Source: Microcaldota archaeon (GTDB taxonomy: Archaea; Micrarchaeota; Micrarchaeia; Anstonellales; JAGGVH01). From it: a stretch of 35,054 nucleotides of DNA. The stretch spans positions 1 to 35,054 of the forward strand of contig JAHKLX010000113.1 of the NCBI GenBank assembly GCA_020854835.1. Direction: 5' to 3'. Both the position numbers and the translations under genes were made by a program. The notes below the pieces were generated by a model. It was not told where the DNA came from and ran no database searches. It saw nothing but the letters and a program-made list of their open reading frames with translations. Below, piece after piece: positions 1-7,068 of this stretch; position 1 is the stretch's first letter, and each line of letters starts with the position of its first letter.

Positions 1-305
1 TCTTTGAATTTGTAAATCAGCAAATTTGCTTCCAGATAATTTTCCAGGGTATCCAGGTCAAGGCCCCTTCCCTGCAGCCAGTTGGTAGTCTGCTCTGCCG
101 TGGTAAGGTTATTGACGGTGCGGAAAACATCCGCCGCCTTTTGCAACTCCTCGTCTGTTACCTCCAGGCCCTTTTCCCTGGCAGCCTGGACGGTCATCTT
201 GCGCCGGACAACCTCCCGCAAGTTCTGCGCAAAAGCGCCGGTAAACCTGGTATAATCCATCACCTCTTGAACACCTACTTCAAGTTCATCCAAATTAACG
301 GTCAT
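1..305 (-). CDS. PpiC/SurA-N-like protein, N-terminal part (cut by window edge)
   Basis: The first 101 residues of a gene continuing off the left end. The ATG at 303-305 follows a strong AAGGAGG site at about 310-316. There is no signal peptide or membrane segment in the visible part, which looks all-helical. It is clearly a paralogue of the PpiC-type gene just upstream (417-1157). Both share a block with VT(D/A)EELQ, then F, then a conserved WLQ.(K/R)GL turn and an acidic helix. This block resembles the SurA-type N-terminal helical domain found before parvulin domains. The gene lies last in the visible export operon, 111 bases after the PpiC gene. It may be a second foldase, or a substrate that shares the foldase's N-terminal domain. 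Whether a parvulin domain follows cannot be seen. Confidence 0.75.
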   Translation of the reverse strand, partial: MTVNLDELEVGVQEVMDYTRFTGAFAQNLREVVRRKMTVQAAREKGLEVTDEELQKAADVFRTVNNLTTAEQTTNWLQGRGLDLDTLENYLEANLLIYKFK

Positions 306-416
306 TGCTTTTCCTCCTTCATATTTTGTAAACTCCGTAAATATTAATACTAATTTCATTATGGCGGATTGACCCTCCTCTTTCTGTTACCCCCGCCACA
401 ATTAAGAATGACTAAT

Positions 417-1157
417 TTAAATTTTCCAGCTGATCTTTGCCTTGCTTTCCTGTTCGGCGAGGAAGTTCTGGAACAGGACGCTTCTTATTTCGCTTTCCCG
501 CCTGTCGTCCAGGATTGCCGGATGCTGGCCAATTACCCGGATTAAGCTGTAACCTGCCTCCAGCTCAAAGGGCCCCACCACCTCGCCTTCCGCCGCACCG
601 AAAACGGCTGCTGAAACTGCCTCCGGAAGACCGGTTCTCGATACCAGGCCAACATACCCTCCTTGTTTGGCCCGCTCATCATTCGAATACTCCCGGGCCA
701 GGACCATGAAATCAGCCTCGTCCTCGCGGATTTGGGCCAGGATTTCCCGGGCTACCTCTTCCTCAGCCACGGTTAGGAGGCCGATTTCCACTGCATCTAT
801 GCCAACCTTGTTTTCGGCAAAATACTTCTCCACCGCTTCCCGGGGAATAGCCTCCCTGGCTTTGGCCGCGATGATGTTTACTTCTATTTCCCCTTCCACG
901 TCCTCCAGGGTAAGGCCTTTTTCCTGCAGCCACTTAGCGGTGTCGGCTGCGGAGAACAGTCCGTTCCTCCTTCTAAAGGCGTCAAATTTGTTTTGAAGTT
1001 CTTCCGCGGTTACCGTAATCATTTTTTCCCGGGCATAGCCGGTGAGGATTGTTTCATAGAGCAGGGGCTTGAGAACTGTCTCCCATCCAGCCGTTTTCAG
1101 CCTCCGTACAAGTTCCTCCAGGGTTATTTCCCGGTTATTGACGGATAATACTTTCAC
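417..1157 (-). CDS. PpiC-type (parvulin) peptidylprolyl isomerase
   Basis: A 246-residue protein. The N-terminal half is a SurA-like helical domain (roughly residues 10-105). The second half (roughly 120-230) is a parvulin rotamase domain with the typical F..LA.EYS.D, GG..G and F....GEV.GP motifs. It catalyses cis-trans isomerisation of peptidyl-proline bonds and probably acts as a chaperone. I prefer the GTG start at 1157 over a TTG at 1175, because an AAAGGATGGG site sits about 8 bases before it and the protein then begins like its paralogue. There is no signal peptide or lipobox, unlike PrsA, so it should act in the cytoplasm or be exported by another route. The TTG at 1175 would overlap the HlyD stop. 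Position directly after HlyD and the C39 exporter suggests it handles the exported polypeptide before or during export. Confidence 0.85.
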   Translation of the reverse strand: MKVLSVNNREITLEELVRRLKTAGWETVLKPLLYETILTGYAREKMITVTAEELQNKFDAFRRRNGLFSAADTAKWLQEKGLTLEDVEGEIEVNIIAAKAREAIPREAVEKYFAENKVGIDAVEIGLLTVAEEEVAREILAQIREDEADFMVLAREYSNDERAKQGGYVGLVSRTGLPEAVSAAVFGAAEGEVVGPFELEAGYSLIRVIGQHPAILDDRRESEIRSVLFQNFLAEQESKAKISWKI

Positions 1158-1171
1158 TTTTTCCCATCCTT

Positions 1172-1849
1172 TCAAAATAGCATTTGCTTGAGCAGCCGTG
1201 TTTGGCCTGTAATAATTTCCACGTTAGCCGCCAGGCCGGGCATAATAGTGCTTAATTCCGGCGGCGTCTCCTCCAGGGTGATGTAAAGGGCCAGGTGCAT
1301 CTCCCTGCCGGAGGCTCCTGAATTCTCCAGCACAAAATCCCGGACTGTACCCCGGATAAGACCGTAGTTTTGATAGGGATAGGCGTCAAGGCTGACCCGG
1401 ACGGGCATCCCCGCTTTAATACGCCCCAGGTCCTTTTCCGGAAGATAAACCTTGACCCCGATGGTCGACGCCGGGTAAACGAGAGCCAGCCGTTCCCCGG
1501 CCCGGATGAAATCACCCCGCAGCAGGTCGCGTTGCCACATCAGGACCCCGTCCGCCGGTGAGGAAATGGCCGTTGCCGCTGTTTCAGCGCCGCTTTCCCC
1601 CCTGTTGTCCCGGAAATTCAAAAGTACCTCCCCTTTTTTTACCGCGCTGGCCCCCCGTGAGCATACGGAATCTACGATTCCGTCCAGCGGGACGCTGACT
1701 GCCTGCGGATCATCCAGGAAGGAAACAAAGCCGCGGCCTGCGACGGTAATTTCCACGGGCAGAAAATAGGACCAGACCAGTCCGGCCAGAACCAAGGCCA
1801 GGATAAGATAATACAGTACAGAAGTATAGACCGGCATCTTGTTACCCAT
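1172..1849 (-). CDS. Short HlyD-family membrane fusion/adaptor protein
   Basis: A 225-residue adaptor for an ABC exporter. One N-terminal transmembrane helix (about residues 8-30) is followed by a lipoyl/biotinyl-like half-motif (VPLDGIVDSV, then VKKGEVLL). A second half follows (ISSPADGVLMWQ, then GDFIRAGERLALV), then a beta-barrel domain with PG..A.V. The long coiled-coil hairpin of Gram-negative HlyD proteins is almost absent. That fits a monoderm exporter that need not reach an outer-membrane channel. The ATG follows a GAGGT site that overlaps the stop of the ABC gene. Translation is probably coupled, so this protein should partner the C39 exporter. The family call is secure; the cargo is unknown. 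Confidence 0.88.
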   Translation of the reverse strand: MGNKMPVYTSVLYYLILALVLAGLVWSYFLPVEITVAGRGFVSFLDDPQAVSVPLDGIVDSVCSRGASAVKKGEVLLNFRDNRGESGAETAATAISSPADGVLMWQRDLLRGDFIRAGERLALVYPASTIGVKVYLPEKDLGRIKAGMPVRVSLDAYPYQNYGLIRGTVRDFVLENSGASGREMHLALYITLEETPPELSTIMPGLAANVEIITGQTRLLKQMLF

Positions 1850-1861
1850 TAAAATACCTCC

Positions 1862-4800
1862 TTAACCCTGCAGCTGCTGGCTGTTGAGATAGAAATAAAG
1901 ACCTTTCTTCTCCATCAGCTCGTAATGAGTGCCTTTTTCCATAATGACACCCTTGTCGAGAACGACAATCAGGTCGGCGTTGCGCACCGTGCTCAGACGA
2001 TGGGCAATAACTATGGTAGTGCGATCCTGCAAAATATTGTCCAGGTTCTGCTGGATAATCCTTTCCGACTCGTTGTCAAGGGCGCTGGTGGCTTCGTCCA
2101 GAATCAGGATCCTAGGCCGGCTAAACAGGGCCCGGGCAATGGCGAGGCGTTGTCGTTGCCCGCCGGAAAGGCTCATACCCCTTTCCCCGATAACGCTTTC
2201 ATAGCCCATGGGCAGTTCGGAAATAAAGTCGTTGGCACCGGCCAGCATCGCGGCCGTGATCACTTCCTCCATAGGCGGGTCGCTGACACCCAGGGCAATG
2301 TTTCCTTTAATAGTGCCGCTGAAGAGAAAATTATCCTGTAAAACCATGCCAATTTGCCTGCGCAGTGAATTGGCAGCGACATTTCTGATATCTATCCCGT
2401 CGATCAGGATGGATCCATCCACCGGCCGGTGCATACGCAGCACCAGATTGGCCAGGGTGGTTTTGCCGGACCCGCTTCGCCCCACCAGGGCAACTGTCTG
2501 ACCCGGCGCAATCTCCAGATTAATATTGGAAAGGACATTTTTGTCTTCTTTCCCATAGCGAAAGGTCACATTTTTAAAAGTGATCTGCCCTGTTATGGGC
2601 GGCATCACCAGGTAATTATCCCCTTGGTTTTGTTCCAGTTCGGCATCCAGGACATCATTTAACCTTTCCAGGGCGATCCGGCCCTCCTGAATCTTGTCCC
2701 ATAAGCCTATGGTCTGCAAAATGGGAGTAATAACGCTACCCAGGAGTGCATTAAAAGCCATCAGTTGACCGACGGAAATATTGCCGGCCATAACAAGATT
2801 TGCGCCGTACCAGAGGATAAAAGTGGTGCTCAGGGTCTGCAGAATCCTGCTGGTGGAGTCGGCCGCCGTGGCGATCATTGCGGCTTTCTGCTGGAGTCCC
2901 ATCATTTTTTGCAGTTTTTCTTCCCATTTCCAGCGGACGGGTTTTTCCACGGCCAGGGCCTTGACGGTACTGATCCCGCTGATGGATTCTACGATGTAGG
3001 ATTGAGTGTCGGCCCCGGCCTGAAAACTCTCCCGGCTGACCTTTTTCATTACGGGAGTAAAAAACAAGGGCAGAATAGAAAACAGCGGAATAAACAGCAG
3101 GGCTAGCAAAGCCAGCTTCCCGTTGTAATAGAACATCAGAGAGAGGTACACAATCACTGTTAAAATATCCAACACAACAGAAAGACTGGTACCGGTCAGC
3201 AAATCCCTGATCTTAGAGTTTTCGTTGAAGCGGGAAATGATGTCGCCCACTTTCCTGTCTTCAAAAAACTTCAGGGGCAGCCCCAGAACGTGACTGTAAA
3301 ACTTGGTCATTAAAGACATGTCAATTTGCCTGGCTGCAAAAACGAGCATATACTGACGCAAGGCGGAGGTGGCAACCTGAAAGGCCGCAATCACAATCAT
3401 CCCGGCCAGCATGATATTGAGCAGGGAAGCATCCTGCCGAACCAGGACTTTATCCACAATGTTCTGCATGAAAAGGGGAATGGCCAGCCCCAAGAGCTGC
3501 AGGATCAGGGAGGCAATCAAGACCTTGAAAAGCAAGGCTTTATGGACTGTCACAAAGGGCAAAAAGCGGGCAAAAGTTGATTGGGAAGGTTCAACGCGGT
3601 GCAAGTCCGGTGTAGGAGTCAATAAGAGGAGGATTCCGTTCCAGCCTTTTAGAAAGTCCTCCTTTTTAATCTTTTTCAGGCCGGTGGCGGGGTCGGCTAC
3701 CGTGACTTCGCTTGCAGTCACACGGTAAACCACAATATAGTGATAGCCTTCCCAGTGGGCAATGGCCGGCAATTCCGAACGTTCCAGCAAGGCATAATCA
3801 GCCCGGATTCCTTTGGTTTTAAAACCCAGGTTTTCCGCCGCTTCGGCCAGACTGTGCAGGGTCGCCCCTTCCCGGGTGACATTGGCCATCTCCCGCAAGC
3901 GGTTGATGCTGACCTTCAAGCCGAAATATCTGCAGATCATGGCCAGGCTGGCGGCCCCGCAGTCCATCTCGCTCTGCTGTAAAAGCACGGGAAAACGAAG
4001 TTTGCGCCTGGGGACATAAAGCTTTTCTTTTACCTCTTCCTCCACCACCTCGGCTTGCGGCATCTCCGCAAAGTCCTGGGGCATACTTCTGGCTGCAGAT
4101 GCAGCAACAGCCTCGCTCCCTGCGGATATTTGCTCACCGGCTTCAGAAAGCATCTGCCGCGCACTCTGGCTGTACCCGGCAGCAACTCCCAGAACAGCGG
4201 TCTTTACTTGAGGCACACTCGTGATTATCTGGTCAAAATCCTCTTTACTCAGCCTGTATACATTTACCTCGGAGACCGCCCTGACGCTGGCGGCTCGGGG
4301 AGCCCCCGTCAAAAGCGCCAGCTCTCCAAAAAACTGGCCCTGTTTGAGCCGGTTTATGACCTTACCTCCTCCCAGGCTGTCTTTAATGACCTCCACTTCC
4401 CCCGAGCGCAGGAGGTAGAAAGCATCCCCCTCTTCGCCTTCCCGGACGATGTAGTCACCCGCGTTAACCGTAAGGCTTTTGAAGCCATCCAGAAATCCGC
4501 GTAATTCCTGGGGATTGAAAGGTGAAAAAAGGGTGCACTGCCTGATAAAGCTACGCAGGCTGATGTCGGAAATATAATCCTCAAAATAGTGTTTAAGCTC
4601 CGGACGCTTTTCCAGCACTTCGACAAAACGTTCTCTGACCAGGCTAAGGGTCACCAGATTACCGCTGGCTCTCACCGTAAACTCGCCGGGTTCTCCGGTC
4701 AGAAGCATTTGCTCCCCGAAATGATCTCCTTTGGAGATGGTGGAAAGAGTGGCTTCTTTCCCCTCGCTGTCGAAACCGACAATACGCGCTTTTCCGGTAT

Positions 4801-4966
4801 AAATTACATAGAAGGAATTGCTCGTTTCTCCGGCCTTGCAGATGGTCTGGCCCAGCTTGAAGTTTTCTTCGCGAAAGGCCGGAATCAGATTTTCCAGGTC
4901 TTCATCAGAAAGAAAGCTGACGAAAGAAGTTTTTTGCAGCAAGCTTCTAATTTCATCCTTATTCAT
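1862..4966 (-). CDS. C39-peptidase ABC exporter with two N-terminal cyclic-nucleotide-binding domains
   Basis: A 1034-residue exporter of the bacteriocin/peptide type. Domain order: cyclic-nucleotide-binding-like domains at about 8-125 and 140-260, a linker, C39 peptidase at about 322-450, a six-helix membrane domain at about 465-755, and an ATPase at about 790-1030. C39 residues are intact: Gln330, Cys336 in a DCG motif, His409 and Asp425. It should therefore cut a leader, usually after Gly-Gly, during export. The ATPase has Walker A GRSGSGKT (829-836), LSGGQ (933-937), Walker B ILILDE (953-958) and the H-loop His989. The second binding domain keeps the phosphate-binding cassette FGELALLTGAPRAASV, whereas the first lacks the Arg (GEPGEFTV). 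The architecture recalls HetC-like exporters of cyanobacteria. It lies 44 bases after a Crp/Fnr gene and its stop overlaps the HlyD ribosome binding site. No precursor peptide was recognised. Confidence 0.95.
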   Translation of the reverse strand: MNKDEIRSLLQKTSFVSFLSDEDLENLIPAFREENFKLGQTICKAGETSNSFYVIYTGKARIVGFDSEGKEATLSTISKGDHFGEQMLLTGEPGEFTVRASGNLVTLSLVRERFVEVLEKRPELKHYFEDYISDISLRSFIRQCTLFSPFNPQELRGFLDGFKSLTVNAGDYIVREGEEGDAFYLLRSGEVEVIKDSLGGGKVINRLKQGQFFGELALLTGAPRAASVRAVSEVNVYRLSKEDFDQIITSVPQVKTAVLGVAAGYSQSARQMLSEAGEQISAGSEAVAASAARSMPQDFAEMPQAEVVEEEVKEKLYVPRRKLRFPVLLQQSEMDCGAASLAMICRYFGLKVSINRLREMANVTREGATLHSLAEAAENLGFKTKGIRADYALLERSELPAIAHWEGYHYIVVYRVTASEVTVADPATGLKKIKKEDFLKGWNGILLLLTPTPDLHRVEPSQSTFARFLPFVTVHKALLFKVLIASLILQLLGLAIPLFMQNIVDKVLVRQDASLLNIMLAGMIVIAAFQVATSALRQYMLVFAARQIDMSLMTKFYSHVLGLPLKFFEDRKVGDIISRFNENSKIRDLLTGTSLSVVLDILTVIVYLSLMFYYNGKLALLALLFIPLFSILPLFFTPVMKKVSRESFQAGADTQSYIVESISGISTVKALAVEKPVRWKWEEKLQKMMGLQQKAAMIATAADSTSRILQTLSTTFILWYGANLVMAGNISVGQLMAFNALLGSVITPILQTIGLWDKIQEGRIALERLNDVLDAELEQNQGDNYLVMPPITGQITFKNVTFRYGKEDKNVLSNINLEIAPGQTVALVGRSGSGKTTLANLVLRMHRPVDGSILIDGIDIRNVAANSLRRQIGMVLQDNFLFSGTIKGNIALGVSDPPMEEVITAAMLAGANDFISELPMGYESVIGERGMSLSGGQRQRLAIARALFSRPRILILDEATSALDNESERIIQQNLDNILQDRTTIVIAHRLSTVRNADLIVVLDKGVIMEKGTHYELMEKKGLYFYLNSQQLQG

Positions 4967-5010
4967 TCTGTATATTCCACTTCCACTTTTTTATTCTTTT
5001 AATGCTCATT

Positions 5011-5730
5011 TCACATCTTTTTAGCCCTGGGAGTTCCAGCCCTGGTACTCTCATCTCTATTGTGGAGCAGTTCTTTTAGCCTGCTTAGGTCAGGCACAAA
5101 GAGCCGGCGGCCTTCGGTGCTGACCCTTCCTTCGTCTTTCATTTTTTTTAATGTTTTCGTCACAGTTTCCCGGGATACGCCCGCCAGCGAAGCCAGATCA
5201 CCATGAGTCAAACGTGGTTTGAGCATCAGGCCTTTATTAACTTGGCAGCCGTAGCGTTCAATTAATGCAACGACCTGACAGATAACTTTGTCATGGGAGC
5301 TTAAATTGATCAGGTTGGAAATTTGTTTATTCGCTTCCCTTAATCTTTCCGTGACGGTTTGCGTGATCAGCAGCCCAAAAGCGGGAATTGTGCGCAGGCA
5401 TTCTTCAAAGCTTTGCTGATGGATGAATAAAACCTCGGTCTGCTCCAGGGTTTTTGCCGATGCCGAGCGCAAGGGGGACCCAAAAGCCGCCATTTCTCCA
5501 AGGAAATCACCTGCGGAGAGTATGGCCAGGGTCTTTTCCCTGCCGTCTTCACTTTCCCGGTAGACCTTAACGAAGCCGGATTTGATCTGGTAAAGGCCGT
5601 CGGCCGGGTCTTCTTCATGAAAAATAACGACACCGCGCTTATAGCGTTTTTTACGGGAGTAGAGCTCTATCTGTTCGTACTGTTGTTTGCTTAACTCAAA
5701 GCTCCCTTTAGGATTCCTGAATTGAGGCAC
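5011..5730 (-). CDS. Crp/Fnr-family transcriptional regulator
   Basis: About 239 residues: an N-terminal cyclic-nucleotide-binding-like beta-roll (about 15-125), a long dimer helix, and a C-terminal winged helix with a clear helix-turn-helix (LTHGDLASLAGVSRETVTKT). I chose the GTG at 5730 because GGGAGGGAGG lies just before it; an ATG at 5745 has no site. The effector pocket has GDFLGEMAAF and LRSAS, so an Arg is present, but the cassette is not the canonical cAMP one. There is no N-terminal or central Cys set for an Fnr-type iron-sulfur cluster. It is the first gene of the presumed export operon, so it likely controls the exporter. The ligand is unknown. Confidence 0.9.
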   Translation of the reverse strand: MPQFRNPKGSFELSKQQYEQIELYSRKKRYKRGVVIFHEEDPADGLYQIKSGFVKVYRESEDGREKTLAILSAGDFLGEMAAFGSPLRSASAKTLEQTEVLFIHQQSFEECLRTIPAFGLLITQTVTERLREANKQISNLINLSSHDKVICQVVALIERYGCQVNKGLMLKPRLTHGDLASLAGVSRETVTKTLKKMKDEGRVSTEGRRLFVPDLSRLKELLHNRDESTRAGTPRAKKM

Positions 5731-5913
5731 AGGCCTCCCTCCCATTCTTTTCGCTTTCCATCATGGCCCCGGCTTCGGCCACGCCCATTTCCCCCGGGTA
5801 ATTGATCGGACTTAGCCCTCCCCTTTAAGAACATACCCTGGACTTGACAAAGGCATTTCACCAATTTTTCTCCTCTGAATAGTTTCTTTGATTTTACATG
5901 GTAATACTTTCGA
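5731..5913. other. Intergenic stretch between lipoprotein and Crp/Fnr gene
   Basis: This stretch (183 bases) holds no gene I can support. On the minus strand there is a good ribosome-binding-like GAGGAG at about 5870 before a GTG. It opens a roughly 56-codon frame that runs into the Crp/Fnr gene, and its product is very basic and low in complexity. The part nearest the Crp gene (about 5735-5810) is more GC-rich than its surroundings. I see no convincing promoter or terminator. Confidence 0.4.
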
Positions 5914-6750
5914 TCAAAATTCTTTCCCGCCCAGTTTTCCGGCAAATTCCCCATTAGTAATGGTAAACCAGTGGGCAGCGCCTTCAATAAATGTCTTTTC
6001 ATCAGGGACATGGCCAAAAATAGAAGCGGGTTCCGATGATACGTTGTCGAACCTGGCACAAGACCCATTCGAGCCTGTAATGATAATCCGATAGGTGCAC
6101 AACCCGTATATAGGCGTAAATTTATCGTTACCTATAATCGTCTCATAGTAGTATTGCGCCGCATACCCATCCGGCGTTTTGCTATATTCAAACACCATGT
6201 CCAGATTGCCGTCTTGATACCCCTCCAGCCGCAGCGAGTCAGCCTGTCCATCATATCTAGTTTTAATCTCCAATGCGCTTCCCCCTGTATCAGTACCCTT
6301 TAACAGGTATCCCCCCATTTCATCGTAAGTAAGGGATACATCATCAGCCCATACCTCGAGCATGCCGGCCTCCATAGCAGCGTCAAATTTGCCCAGGCTC
6401 TGTTGGGATTGCCCCAGGAAACTCAAGGGGAGAAGATAGTTCAAGTTTTTCAACTCCAGGGGCATTGCCGTACTCTGATGAACCGCTACGATTTCATGGT
6501 CACCGCTTTGCTCGACGATATAGTCGCTAAAAGCATGCCAGGCACTATCATAAGCCTCATAGCTTACACAGATAATGCCCTCGCCGTCACTTGCCTTCTC
6601 CGGCGCGGATGTCTGGTCCGTCACTGTTTGTTGCGGTTCAGTCTGCCCGCTGTCGTCCGGTTTATTCTGCGCTGTGTCGCTTTTACCGCCGCAGCCCGCC
6701 AGTGCCAGGAACATTATAAATACCAAAGTCAACGCAAATAATCTTTTCAA
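5914..6750 (-). CDS. Hypothetical lipoprotein
   Basis: A 278-residue exported protein of unknown function. The N-terminus has a basic start, a hydrophobic run and a lipobox ending LAGC (Cys near residue 19). A Ser/Thr/Gln/Asp-rich linker to about residue 55 follows, as in Firmicutes lipoproteins tethered to the membrane. The start is TTG, supported by AAGGAGG seven bases upstream. The mature part (about 60-278) looks like a mixed alpha/beta globular domain with many Tyr and Gly. I recognise no catalytic motif and no solute-binding-protein signature. It is transcribed in the same direction as the Crp/Fnr gene but separated from it by over 160 bases, so a functional link with the exporter is only possible. 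Confidence 0.8.
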   Translation of the reverse strand: MKRLFALTLVFIMFLALAGCGGKSDTAQNKPDDSGQTEPQQTVTDQTSAPEKASDGEGIICVSYEAYDSAWHAFSDYIVEQSGDHEIVAVHQSTAMPLELKNLNYLLPLSFLGQSQQSLGKFDAAMEAGMLEVWADDVSLTYDEMGGYLLKGTDTGGSALEIKTRYDGQADSLRLEGYQDGNLDMVFEYSKTPDGYAAQYYYETIIGNDKFTPIYGLCTYRIIITGSNGSCARFDNVSSEPASIFGHVPDEKTFIEGAAHWFTITNGEFAGKLGGKEF

Positions 6751-7068
6751 GAATAGACCTCCTTCTTAAGATCAATTACTTTAAATACTTAGGCAATCGC
6801 TATACGCATGCTCCTTTCCAGCCGACTGCTATATTTTTCATATCTCTGTCAATATTTTATTAACCGGCTGGTTGTAAGGATAGGTTGAATATGATTATAA
6901 TTAGTACAAAAAATGTTATTTTTCAGAAGGCCATTATAGAACCCCTTCAAGATGGGGTTTTCTTCAGATAAAAAATAAACGCTGTTTTGCCGAACGTCGG
7001 CCAAACAGCGTAAGATCTACCCCAAAAGTTACATTAATGGTCTCCCACAATTACATCCCCTTGATACC
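6751..7068. other. Intergenic region between lipoprotein and glycogen operon
   Basis: About 318 bases without a gene. It holds the strong terminator of the glycogen operon (6969-7010, listed separately). It also has a weaker hairpin at 6940-6959 (AACCCC/GGGGTT, 8-base loop) that could end transcription from the plus side. A minus-strand TTGACA at about 6848-6853 has no well-spaced -10 box, so the lipoprotein promoter could not be placed. Confidence 0.5.
6969..7010 (-). terminator. Rho-independent terminator of the glycogen operon
   Basis: On the minus strand the perfect hairpin CGCTGTTT...AAACAGCG (6980-7010) has an inner GCCGA/TCGGC stem. It is followed directly by a T-rich run (TTTATTTTTTAT, 6969-6979). 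It lies about 60 bases after the stop of the GH13-GH77 gene, the last gene of the operon. Confidence 0.9.

Noticed and set aside
1862..4966. HlyB-type exporter with an inactive C39-like domain
   Set aside because: The catalytic Cys336, His409 and Asp425 are all present, so it is a protease-active C39 type.
5844..5849. Plus-strand TTGACA as a promoter
   Set aside because: No -10 box at proper distance and no plus-strand gene follows.
5691..5866. Short minus-strand frame of about 56 codons with a good ribosome site and an LPGG motif, looking like a C39 precursor peptide
   Set aside because: Composition is very basic and low in complexity after the LPGG. There is no hydrophobic leader pattern, the frame runs into the Crp/Fnr gene, and part of the same DNA reads more naturally in another frame. 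A Gly-Gly pair alone is too weak.
5914..6750. Lipoprotein as an ABC solute-binding protein
   Set aside because: It has a lipobox but no typical binding-protein signature, and no permease genes are next to it.
6848..6853. TTGACA as the lipoprotein promoter
   Set aside because: The nearest -10-like AATATA or TATAGC lies only 11-13 bases away, too close for sigma-A.
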